This document shows, in pieces, positions 53,926-62,722 of a stretch of DNA of 62,722 nt. A program made the position numbers and the translations under genes. The DNA is taken from the NCBI GenBank assembly GCA_963542845.1, contig CAUTZA010000008.1, positions 1 through 62,722 on the forward strand. The letters run 5' to 3'. Each line of letters begins with the position of its first letter. Position 1 is the stretch's first letter. The DNA comes from JABCPO02 sp963542845. GTDB taxonomy: Bacteria > Bacillota > Clostridia > TANB77 > CAG-508. The notes below the pieces were generated by a model. The model did not search any database, had not been told where the DNA came from, and worked only from the letters and a program-made list of their open reading frames with translations.

Positions 53926-55227
53926 TTAGCTAAAACATCCCCATCCTGCATATTTTGCTTTTGCTCCTAACATTTCTTCTATTTCTAGTAATCTGTTATA
54001 TTTTGCAACTCTATCTGTTCTTGCAGGTGCTCCTGTTTTAATTTGTTTTGTATTTAATGCAACTGCTAAGTCTGCTATTGTTACATCATCTGTTTCTCCT
54101 GAACGGTGTGATGCTATTGTTGTATAACCATATGTCTTAGCAAGTTTTATTGCATCCATAGTTTCTGTTACTGTACCTATTTGATTTAATTTAATAAGAA
54201 TTGAATTACATGCATCTTCTTCTATTGCTTTTTCTAATCTTTCAACATTTGTAACAAGAAGGTCGTCACCTACTAATTGAACTCTATCTCCAAGACGTTT
54301 TTGTAATTCTTTCCATCCATCCCAGTCTTCTTCATCTAATCCATCTTCTATAGACATGATTGGATATTTGTTAACTAGTGATTCCCAATGTGCTATTACT
54401 TCGTCTCTTGTTAAAGTTTTGTTTGCTTTTGGTAAATGGTATGTTCCATTTTCTCCTTTCCATTCACTTGCTGCTGCGTCTACTGCAAATACAAAATCTT
54501 CTCCAACTTTGTATCCAGCTTTTGTTATAGCTTCTGATAATAGGTCAAATGCTTCTTCATCACTTGATAAGTCTGGTGCAAATCCACCTTCGTCTCCTAC
54601 TGCAATTGTCATTCCTTTTTCTTTTAGGATTTTTCCTAATGTATGATATACTTCTGCACACCATCTAACACATTCTTTAAATGTTGGTGCACCTACTGGC
54701 ATTATCATAAATTCTTGAATGTCCATGTTGTTTGATGCGTGTGCTCCACCATTTAAAACATTCATCATAGGTACTGGTAATGTATCTGCATATTCTCCAC
54801 CTAAGAATTGGAATAATTCTTGTTCGTTTGATTGTGCCATAGCTTGTGCACAAGCTATAGATGTTCCAAGGATAGCGTTTGCTCCTAATTTACCTTTGTT
54901 TTTTGTTCCATCTAGTTCTATTAGGTCATTATCTATTTCCATTAATGAATTGTATAGTATAACCATTCCATCTTCTGATTCTGATGTTATGTTATCATTT
55001 ATATCTTCATTAACATTAGCTACTGCTTTTTCTACACCTTTTCCTAAATATCTTGATTTATCTCCATCTCTTAATTCAACTGCTTCAAATTGTCCTGTTG
55101 ATGCTCCTGATGGAACTTTTGCAACCCCTTTACATCCATTTATATGTGCTTCTACCATAACTGTTGGATTTCCTCTTGAGTCTAAGATTTCTCTTGCATG
55201 TACTTTTTCTATATAATAATCTTTCAT
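53926..55227 (-). CDS. eno: Enolase
   Basis: 433 residues, standard. AREILDSRGNPTVMVE near 10, GAHASNNMDIQEFM near 157, catalytic VGDEGGFAPDL near 205, metal ligand VDAAASEW near 243, SIEDGLDEEDW near 288, LVGDDLLVTN and the C-terminal SHRSGETDD. It converts 2-phosphoglycerate to phosphoenolpyruvate in the cytoplasm. It is highly expressed in most bacteria. It has no in-frame CGG; arginine in SHRSGE is CGT. So CGU is a sense codon for arginine here and highly expressed genes avoid CGG. Confidence 0.97.
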   Translation of the reverse strand: MKDYYIEKVHAREILDSRGNPTVMVEAHINGCKGVAKVPSGASTGQFEAVELRDGDKSRYLGKGVEKAVANVNEDINDNITSESEDGMVILYNSLMEIDNDLIELDGTKNKGKLGANAILGTSIACAQAMAQSNEQELFQFLGGEYADTLPVPMMNVLNGGAHASNNMDIQEFMIMPVGAPTFKECVRWCAEVYHTLGKILKEKGMTIAVGDEGGFAPDLSSDEEAFDLLSEAITKAGYKVGEDFVFAVDAAASEWKGENGTYHLPKANKTLTRDEVIAHWESLVNKYPIMSIEDGLDEEDWDGWKELQKRLGDRVQLVGDDLLVTNVERLEKAIEEDACNSILIKLNQIGTVTETMDAIKLAKTYGYTTIASHRSGETDDVTIADLAVALNTKQIKTGAPARTDRVAKYNRLLEIEEMLGAKAKYAGWGCFS

Positions 55228-55334
55228 TTATATACTTCCTTTCTTATATCAAATTTATATTTATATAATAACTATTTTGAATTGTTTTTTCAATATTTTT
55301 TCTCTGATTTCAATAATTTTACTTATTTATACAA

Positions 55335-57121
55335 TTATTTTTCTAATAATTCTTCTAATTCCAATATTTTTTCTTCTAAATATTTAAATGCTTCATTATA
55401 TGTTTTTTCATTTTCTAAGTCTACTTCTGCAATTTTTAAAACATCTATGCTTCCGAACTTTTCCTCCTGTTTTTAACATTTCAAGATATTTTTCTAAATA
55501 CCCTTCTTTTCCTTTTAATATATTTCTTGCTATATATATTGCAGATGATATTCCTGTTGCATACTTATACACATAATATGGTCTGTAGAAGTGTGGAATT
55601 CTAAGCCATTCATATTTATGTTTTTCATCTATTACTATATTTGCAAAATATTTTTTTAATACTTCTTCATATTCACTAGTTACATCTGTATATACTGTTG
55701 GTACTTCCATAAATATTCTATCCTGTATTTTTCTTTCAAATTCTGCAAACATTGATTGTCTTACAAGTGTTGATGTTATTGTTCCTATAAGTTCTGAGAT
55801 TATATTTTTTCTTTTTTCTATATCTGTTTCTTTTTTTAATATATTTTCTGCCAATATTATTTCGTTTACTGTTGATGCTACTTCTGCAACCATTATTGTA
55901 TAGTTACTATTTTGTATACTTTGTGTTTTATCAGAATAATATGAGTGCATTGTATGTCCGAAGTTCATGTGCTACAGTCGAAATATCATCAAATCTTCCT
56001 TCATAATTTAGTAATATATATGGATGTACTCCATATACACCATAGCTAAATGCACCTGTCCCCTTATTTTCTTTTTCATATACATCAAGCCATCCTTCAG
56101 AAAACGCTTTTTTAAGTACAAATATATACTCTTCACCGAAGTATACTTAAGTTTTCTAATATAATATCTCTTGCTTCTTCTATAGTATATTTTCTATCAT
56201 CTGCTGACTCTATCATATTTACATATAGGTCATATGATGTATAATCATCTCCGTAGTCCTAACACTTTCTTTCTTAGGTCATGATACTTATGGTATATCT
56301 TCATATTTTTGTTTACTGATGATATTAGTGTATCATATACTCTTATACTTGATTCATCTTCTCTTGTACTTCTATCTAAAAGTGATTCATAATTTAATAA
56401 TTTAGATAATTCATTTTCGATTTTCACTTCTGATAGATATATTTCTGTTGTACTTTGTTCTGAATTTTTGTAATTATTATACATTGAATTAAATGCATTT
56501 TTTCTAAGAACTCTGTCCTTGCTTTCCATTAGTGGTACATATTTAGAATGTGTCACTTCATGTATATTTCCGATTCTTATCTTCTACTTTTTCAAATTTC
56601 ATCTCGTTTTCTATAAGGTCGTAGATATTTGAGAAATTGATTGCACTTCCAATATGATTCATAAGTAGTTTTTGTTCTTGTGTTAATGTATGTCCTTTTA
56701 ATGAAAATTGATATCTTAAATTACTATTAAATCTTTCAAATTCTGGATCTTTTAAAATATCTTCTAAAAATTTTTTATCATTTGCAAGTAATTCATCTTG
56801 TGCAAATATTAGTTCTTTAGAGAGTTTTTTAAATTTAGGTTCTATTTCTGATTCTAATTTTAAGATTTCTAAATCTTTCATATTTTTTTGAAGTCTAAGT
56901 CCCATATATGCTGATGTTTTTGCAGATATTAGTCCTGCTTCTTCATCTATTTTAAAAAACTCAAATATATCCTTCTTATTATTAAGTTTTCCTTTAAAAG
57001 TTGTCATTTTTTCTGTTAAACTCAATTCTTTTTCTATATCTTTTTTTAAATCATCTATACTACTATATATGTGGCTTAAATCCCATTCTACTTTTACTTC
57101 ATCTAATTTATTCTTTTCCAT
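55335..57121 (-). CDS. pepF: Oligoendopeptidase F, five +1 shifts
   Basis: 593 residues, the family length. Motifs: WDLSHIYSSIDDLKKDIE near 13, helical N-domain, zinc site VAHEL-GHTMHS near 380 and C-terminal RIPHFYRPYYVYKYATG near 495. Shift sites: 56570-56572 (AAT CGG A), 56251-56253 (CTA CGG A), 56136-56138 (CTT CGG TGA, stop next in zero frame), 55958-55960 (CTT CGG A, in HEL-GH) and 55453-55455 (GTT CGG A, GGKV-GSIDVLK). The third-residue glycine of HExGH is coded by a shift exactly as in the M3-like protein at 21815-23364. Cuts oligopeptides in the cytoplasm. Zero-frame reading gives only the first 180 residues. Confidence 0.95.
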
Positions 57122-57197
57122 CCTTTTTCTTGTTCCTTTCTTCTTTAGTTTACTTTAATTTAATTTAGTTTTTTTATTCATCTATTGCTTAAATTTA

Positions 57198-57232
57198 AAG
57201 ATAAGTAAGCTTTAGTGCTACTTACTTATCTT
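57198..57232 (-). terminator. Rho-independent terminator after flippase gene
   Basis: Arms AGATAAGTAAG / CTTACTTATCT around a short loop, overlapping the end of the gene at 57218, with T-rich sequence on the minus strand. Confidence 0.65.
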
Positions 57233-58931
57233 TTTTCCAAATATATTATCCTTAAAATTCTTAGCTTTTAAATATATAGGTAGCAATTTTTCTCCTTTTG
57301 GAAGTTCTTTTAATTCATCTTCTGTTATTACATCAAATAATATTACAAATATTGTATATGAAATAATTCCTGAAATTATTGCTAAAATAACTGCTGCTGA
57401 ATTTCTTAAATACCTTACAGTTATATAATGTACTGTATATGATATAACCCCCATAGCTGCTGCTGCTAAGAATGTTCTTCCGATTTTTCTTAAGATCAAT
57501 TTTAGCTCCAATCTTCTTATACAGTGTTATATATACTATTAAAAACATTATTATTTGGCAAATTACTGATGATATTGCAGCCCCATATATATTAATTTCA
57601 TATATTGGAATTAATGCTGAATTTATAACTGTTTTTACAACTGCTCCCACAAATACCCCAATTGATGGTGTTATAACATCTCCTATTCCTTGAAGCCCAC
57701 TTCCAATTGTGTGGCTCAAGCACATAAATACTGTTGCAATACATAATATTTGCATAAGTACTCCGGCCTTCTGATGCTCTTGGATACATAAGTTTAAGTA
57801 GTGGATCTGATAATACAAATAGCCCTACGATTGCAGGCATTATTATTATTATAGACAGGTTTATAGCTCTTTCTATTCTTTCTTTTGCCTTTTGTCTTTC
57901 ACCTCTTGCAATTAGTACAGATACAACTGGAACAATTGCTATTGCTATTGCTATTGTTATTGACTGAGGAAGTCCTACTATTGTAGACACTTTTGAAAGT
58001 ATTCCCTTCATCTCTGTTGCCTTACTTTCCAGTATATCTTTAGCTTGATATACATGCATATATGCTTTCTGTATACCATTTGTAACTGTTATAGTATCTA
58101 TCATTGTGTGTACTATAGATATTAGTGAACCTATTGTTACAGGTACAGATAATTTTAATATTGTTTTAATTATATCAACTGTAGACTTATCATCTTCTTT
58201 TGATTTTTCTCTTCTATATATTTTTAATTTATGTTTTTTGTAATATGCATACATGTATATAAACGATAGAATTACAGATATTGTTGTTGCTACATTGCCG
58301 TGCTGCTGCCATTATATGTGCAGGACTTCCTGCTGCCATATATACAAGTGTTATAGTTAATATACAGTTTAAAAGCTGTTCTAATGTTTGTGATACACTT
58401 GTTGACTTCATATCTCCGAAGTCCTCCAAAATATCCCCTAATTACTGATGATGCAGAAACAAACACTATTGCTGGTGCTAACACTTTTAAAACTAGTGAT
58501 GTATCTTTAACATCTAGTACATGTATCGCAATCCAGTCTGAAAACACATATAGTAATATGCTTAAGATAAGTCCGAAGCCCTGTAAAAAATGCTAGTGCT
58601 ATTTTAAATATCCTATGTGCCGCTTTTCTATCCCCTATCGCAATTCTCTCAGATACTAGTTTTGATATAACAGATGGTATACCAATACTTGATAGTGTAA
58701 GCATAAGTGCATATACTTCATAACCTGATGCATAGTGTCCGGTTTCCTACATTTCCGAAATCCCGGAACATTTACAATTACAACCCTATATATTAGTCCT
58801 AATACTTTTACAAGTATTTGTGCGATTATTAGCATAAGTACATTTTTTGCAAACTTATTTCCAAAATTTTCTTGTTTTTTCTCTTTATTATTCTCTTCTA
58901 TTTCTATTTCCTTTTTCTCTTCTTTTTCCAT
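57218..58931 (-). CDS. SpoVB/MurJ-type polysaccharide flippase, seven +1 shifts
   Basis: 568 residues with about 14 membrane helices. Opening motif KVLGLIYRVVIVNVPGF-GNVGN-GHYASGYEVY is typical of the SpoVB/MVF (MurJ) group. Shift sites: 58755-58757 (TTT), 58739-58741 (AAC), 58573-58575 (CTT), 58416-58418 (CTT), 58298-58300 (GCA, followed by C), 57763-57765 (GGC) and 57480-57482 (AAT); the rest are followed by A. Each lies at a conserved helix-end glycine, for example YFGGL-GDMKS and ASEG-GVLMQIL. Likely flips lipid-linked wall precursors outward. CCG-GGA near 58763 is in frame and intact. Seven shifts in 1.7 kb makes it, with pnp, the most recoded gene. Confidence 0.93.
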
Positions 58932-58987
58932 ATTATATGTATATCACATTTCCTTACTTTTTTCTATTAATTTATTATATTGTATTA

Positions 58988-60038
58988 TTATTGTTTTCTT
59001 TGTATATTATACACTTCCATCATTTCATCATGGTTTTCCTCATAACATTTTACCATTGCATCTACAAATCTTCCATCAAATTGTGTCCCTATATTCTTTT
59101 TTAATTCTTCTAATCCTTCTTCAATTGTTCTCTCATCTCTGTATACACGTTTTGAAGTTATTGCATCAAAAGAATCTGCAACTGTTATAATTTTTACAAC
59201 ATCTTCTATTTCATCACCTTTAAGACCATCTGGATATCCTCTTCCGGTCTATTCTTTCATGATGTGATCTTACAATACTTAAAATATCATTAAATACTGT
59301 TGCTTTTTTTAATATATCATATCCTATTGTTGTATGTTCTTTCATTTTTTCATATTCTTCATCAGTAAATCTTCCTGATTTTAATAATATACTATCTGGA
59401 ACTCCTACTTTTCCGAATATCATGAAGAAGTCCTCCGAACTCTTATCTTTTCAATATCCTCGTTAGAAAGCCCTGCTTTTTTTGCTATCAAGCAGGCATA
59501 TCCTGAAACTCTATCTGAATGTCCGAAGTGTATAACTATCTTTTGCTTCTACAACTTTTCTTAGTGTTTCAATACTTTCTAAATATGTTTCTTCTATTTC
59601 CTTTTTTTTCCTTTTTATCTCTTCTAATTGTATTATAGATTTGACAGATGATTCTACCATTAATAATATTTGTTCAAACTTATTTGTTTTTTCTAGATAT
59701 CCTTGAATATTTAATCTTCTAATTGTATCTATTGGTGGTGCTACACTTTTATGTCCTGTAAGTACAATTATATATATATCATTATTAAATTTTCTTATTT
59801 CTTCTATTACCTTATCCCCGTTTATAGGCATCATTATATAGTCTAATATTATAATATCATAATAATTATTTTTTACCTTTTCTATTGCTAAAAGAGGATT
59901 TGTTTCTCCTTCTACAATATATCCTTCTTTTCCTAAATATACATTCAAAGAATCTATAACCCCTTGTTCATCATCTATAACAAGAATTTTTCTTTTTAAA
60001 TCATTTTCTTTTTCATCAACTATATTCTTGATTCTCAT
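58988..60038 (-). CDS. HD-GYP response regulator, four +1 shifts
   Basis: 348 residues. Receiver domain KILVIDDEQGVIDSL near 17 with phospho-acceptor Asp in IIILDYIMMP near 60 and Lys in GYLEK near 110; then an HD-GYP domain. Shift sites: 59523-59525 (CTT CGG A, SYTL-GHSDRV), 59435-59437 (GTT CGG A, RV-GGLLHDI), 59413-59415 (ATT CGG A, HDI-GKVGVPD) and 59244-59246 (GAC CGG A, HHERID-GRGYPDGL). Both catalytic signatures, HD-xG and GYP, need the shifts. Family members degrade cyclic di-GMP. It follows the kinase gene by 21 bases and probably forms a two-component pair. Confidence 0.94.
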
Positions 60039-60059
60039 TAAAATATCCTTTCAACCATA

Positions 60060-62086
60060 TTATAATGGTAAATATATTTCCATTATTGTTCCTCTTTTAT
60101 CTTTTGTAATTATATCTATCTTCCCATCAAACTGCGCTTTTAGTGTAACATTTGACATATATAATCCGAAGTCCTGTTCCTTTTTTACCTTTTGTTGTTA
60201 TCATTTCTTTGAATAACTTTTCTTGAATTTCTTTTGGTATTCCTGTTCCAAAATCTTCTATAGTAATTATAATATTTTCTTTTTTCTCATCTGTATCTGC
60301 TTTTAATATTATTTTCCTTCTCATATCATTTTTAGATATATACTCATAGCTATCAATACTATTTTGTATTAAGTTCATTATAATCTGAATTAATATATTA
60401 CTATTTCCTAATATTTTAACACTATTTTCCACATAGTTTTTAACTTCAAATTCTATCATTTCTTTTTTCATTTCTTGTGATATAAGGACTTTAATTGTTT
60501 TGAATATATCGCTTACTGATATATATTCTTTTGAATCATTTGCAAATACTGTAGTTTGTCCTTTTACCGCCGTTATAATGTCTGACATATACTCTAAATA
60601 TGTATCTATCTTCCTATTCCATTCTTCCATTTCTTTTGCTATTTCTTTAAAATCGTCTTTACTTACTCTTTCATCATCAAGCGACTTTCTAAACTCATTT
60701 GTAAGCTCTATTAAGGCCATATTAGCTCCTGATATTGAGAATATTGGTGTTTTTAGGTTATGTGCTATTCCTCCAATCATTTGTCCTAATGATGCTAGTC
60801 TTTCTTGTTCAATCATCATATTTTTCACCTTATTCATCTTATATATCTGATTATTATTATTTTTTTGAATAAGGTTAAACTCTCTCACAAGCTCCCCAAT
60901 TTCATCATTTCTAAGTATTGGTAAATTATTTAAGATTATATTATCTTTTGCTTTTAATATGCTTTTCATACCATTTGTAACCTTAGATATATCTGTTTCT
61001 ACTATATATGCCATATACCATATATATATTCCTGTATATATTGTAATCATTCCAACTAACATCGATATATCTGTAGATAAGTTTGTTGTAAATACTCTAA
61101 ACCCTATTCCTACAAACGCGGTTCCATTTTCTGTATCTATTTTAAGTATACTAATTTGTTTATTCTTAGAATATTCCGTATATACAATATTTTCCTTTTC
61201 TGATGCATAGAACATATTAATATATTCTACTGCAAAATTATTTAAATATTCTTTACCATATACTGCATTTCTAATATCATTTGTATATGCAAATACTTTT
61301 GTTACTCTTTCTTGTTTGTTTTTTTCTTCTATTTCTTTTAATTTTGTTGTTATTTCTTCTAAATTATATTTCTTTTCTTCGCTAAATTCTTTTTTTAATA
61401 TTGCTAAATACAATTTCTCTTGTATTGCTCCCTTATCTAGTATAACCATATAGTTTAAAATTGAGACTATAATCATTAAAGAACCCAGTATTATAGGTAA
61501 AAGCTGAGTAAGTAGCTTGCTTCCTAAACTTATCTTTCTCCCGTTTATACTATTTTCTACATAATATGCTGTTTCTATTAATATATCTTCAAAATATTCT
61601 TTGGATATCATATATATAATTATTGCAATTAATGATGATACAACCAAAACTATAGACATTAGTGTAAAAATCATTGGTGTTTCAATGCCTAAAAATATGG
61701 CTACTACTGTCATAATTATAGGTGGTATAAAAGATATTGTTCCGTAGTATTATATGAGGATAATTAAACGCTCTTTTTCTCTTAACCAGTATTTTTTCTT
61801 TTTTCTCACCTTCTTCTATTTTAGTTCCAAAATATGCAGATAATAGGCTTACAATTATTATACCATACATTGCAGCAGAAAAGATTATATATTGGGTATT
61901 ATATGAAATACCCATAATCTTTTTTTGAAACTCTTCCTCTAAAATATTTTTAGGATAATTTAGGAAGATAGGAAATATGTAATACAAAAATACAAGTATG
62001 ATAAATATACATATACTACTTTTTATTAATATTTCTTGAAACTTTTTGCTATTGCTTTTCTTTCTTATCATTTCATTTCTTCTCAA
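60060..62086 (-). CDS. Membrane sensor histidine kinase, two +1 shifts
   Basis: 674 residues from TTG 62086 (GGGAGG eight bases upstream); ATG 62071 is the alternative. Six or seven membrane helices, an extracytoplasmic part (residues 260-350), HAMP-like linker, H box IGGIAHNLKTPIFS near 455, N box LIQNSIDSYEY near 570 and G boxes EDFGTGIP and GTGL-GLYMSN. Shift sites: 61742-61744 (CTA CGG A, HIIL-GTISF) among the first helices and 60166-60168 (CTT CGG A) inside the second ATP-lid G box. Without the latter the ATP-binding fold would be incomplete. It pairs with the HD-GYP regulator at 58988-60038. Signal unknown. Confidence 0.92.
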
Positions 62087-62105
62087 TTTCCTTACCTCCC
62101 TTAAA

Positions 62106-62722
62106 TTATTGTATTGGATTCCATGTCTGGTAAACTGTTCCATTATGTTTTACATGTACTGGTGTTGTTCTTCCTGGACTATAGAAATCTAGAAGTACAA
62201 CCCATGTTCCAAGTTCACTAACTGTTATACCTGTAACATCTCCTCTTATTCTTACTTGATACCAGTCAATCCCACGTTGATAATGATTTACCCAAATATT
62301 TCTATCATTATATGGAAGATGCGGATATGACCATGTTATTTGGTGGTTTCCACCTGATTCTATTCTCATTATATAATCTTTAGTATAATTGTGTCTAAAC
62401 CATACACCAACAAATCTTTCTGCTACATTCAAGCCTGCCCAACCTGACCATGGTCTTCCGAAGTTTGTATTGTTGCGCTTCTATTCTTCTGTTAGGATCT
62501 TGCCTCCCTATATGTGTTGACCAGTTTCCTGCTCCATCTACCGGAACATCTCTTACTACAACACCATGAACGTGAACTTTTACTGTTGCCCCTGGTGTTG
62601 CCCAACCATAGATAACATCTTGTGCTGTATTCATTTGGTCAATACTTGGATTTCCTAGAGGTGGCAGTTGTACTACATTTGATACTGCCATTTCACTCCA
62701 TGGTCTTCCTGTTTTCATTTGT
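62106..62722 (-). CDS. Secreted-type beta-rich protein, N-terminus cut by window edge, one +1 shift
   Basis: At least 204 residues; the frame is open to the right edge, so the true start is outside. Gly/Trp/Asn-rich, with an Ig-like module (TVKVHVHGVVVRDVPVDGAGNW, a Big-type edge strand, is its core) followed by WVVLLDFYSPGRTTPVHVKH near the end. GRPWS occurs twice: near 62700 as ACA-GGA-AGA with no shift, and at shift site 62458-62460 as CTT-C-GGA-AGA. So the same repeat exists with and without the extra C. No family is claimed. It lies 20 bases upstream of the kinase gene and could encode its extracellular partner, but this is only position. Confidence 0.6.

Noticed and set aside
4957..62460. 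Ordinary pseudogenes from genome decay
   Set aside because: All breaks share one sequence form, all need the same +1 direction, coding quality continues on both sides, and essential genes (dnaB, tilS, pheST, alaS, rho) are included; decay gives mixed indels and stops.
4957..62460. Systematic base-calling error at CCGG or CGGA
   Set aside because: Not fully excluded, but unlikely: same bases are intact when split between codons, the base before CGG can be any of A, C, G or T, and inserted bases occur only before in-frame glycine codons. Raw reads should still be checked.
4957..62460. Reassignment of CGG to another amino acid (as reported for Trp or Gln in some Bacillota)
   Set aside because: A triplet reassignment keeps the frame; here the frame must move by one at each CGG for the proteins to continue.
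4957..62460. Tiny introns or intervening elements at the sites
   Set aside because: Only one surplus base is present at each site; no splice or intein length exists.

Overview
The window reads as chromosome from an uncultivated, strongly AT-rich, low-GC Gram-positive (Bacillota/Clostridia-like) bacterium. Evidence: ftsE-ftsX with M23 hydrolases, a SpoVB/MurJ-type flippase, sortase-like surface anchors, AGGAGG ribosome sites, UAA/UAG/UGA stops and a typical Bacillota gene set. I cannot name the genus. Almost everything lies on the minus strand; only a hemolysin III gene (19664-20314) and a repeat-rich wall protein (47367-49799) are on plus.

The main observation: 32 of about 50 genes look broken by single-base frameshifts, and every break is the same. 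In the reading frame there is a CGG codon; if the ribosome advances one extra base there, so that NNN CGG N is read NNN (C) GGN, the protein continues in frame as the expected family with glycine at that point. I count 90 such sites (listed in the first finding; positions are the plus-strand coordinates of the CGG triplet, called 'shift sites' below). I checked all 90 by frame arithmetic from start to stop and every gene closes exactly. The rebuilt proteins have normal lengths (polynucleotide phosphorylase 716 aa with 7 shifts, the flippase 568 aa with 7, TilS 383 aa with 5, PepF 593 aa with 5) and regain catalytic motifs: HELGH, HPFxDGNGR, Walker A, HDIG, the HATPase G box. Apart from two unknown genes at 39776-40905, I found no in-frame CGG that is not a shift site. 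The simplest reading is that CGG is not decoded as a normal arginine codon here and instead directs +1 frameshifting, or four-base CGGN decoding, across the genome. A sequencing artefact must still be excluded.

Layout. 1-4451: type I methylase subunit, macrodomain protein, DNA glycosylase family, FMN reductase, pta. 4500-11927: membrane GDPD, Ca-type P-ATPase, AbiEi-like regulator, AIM24 protein, galE. 11930-19500: alaS, HIT, a membrane-anchored unknown, pheS, pheT. 19664-21740: hemolysin III and three small HicB-like proteins, two of them a duplicated unit. 21815-32165: M3-like peptidase, pnp, M24 peptidase, prepilin peptidase, yqeG, rho, pilin-LRR protein, Fic protein. 32272-32531: tRNA-Val, tRNA-Asp and tRNA-Phe genes. 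32718-41451: small unknown, ABC exporter, tilS, dnaB, rplI, accessory unknowns. 41492-47212: ftsEX and three M23 hydrolases. 47367-53769: two large wall proteins. 53926-62722: eno, pepF, flippase, HD-GYP response regulator, histidine kinase and an edge-truncated secreted protein.

Working together, the genes cover translation (alaS, pheST, tilS, bL9), RNA turnover and termination (pnp, rho), replication (dnaB), division-linked wall hydrolysis (ftsEX, M23) and surface display. Nearly all of these depend on the recoding event to make full-length product.
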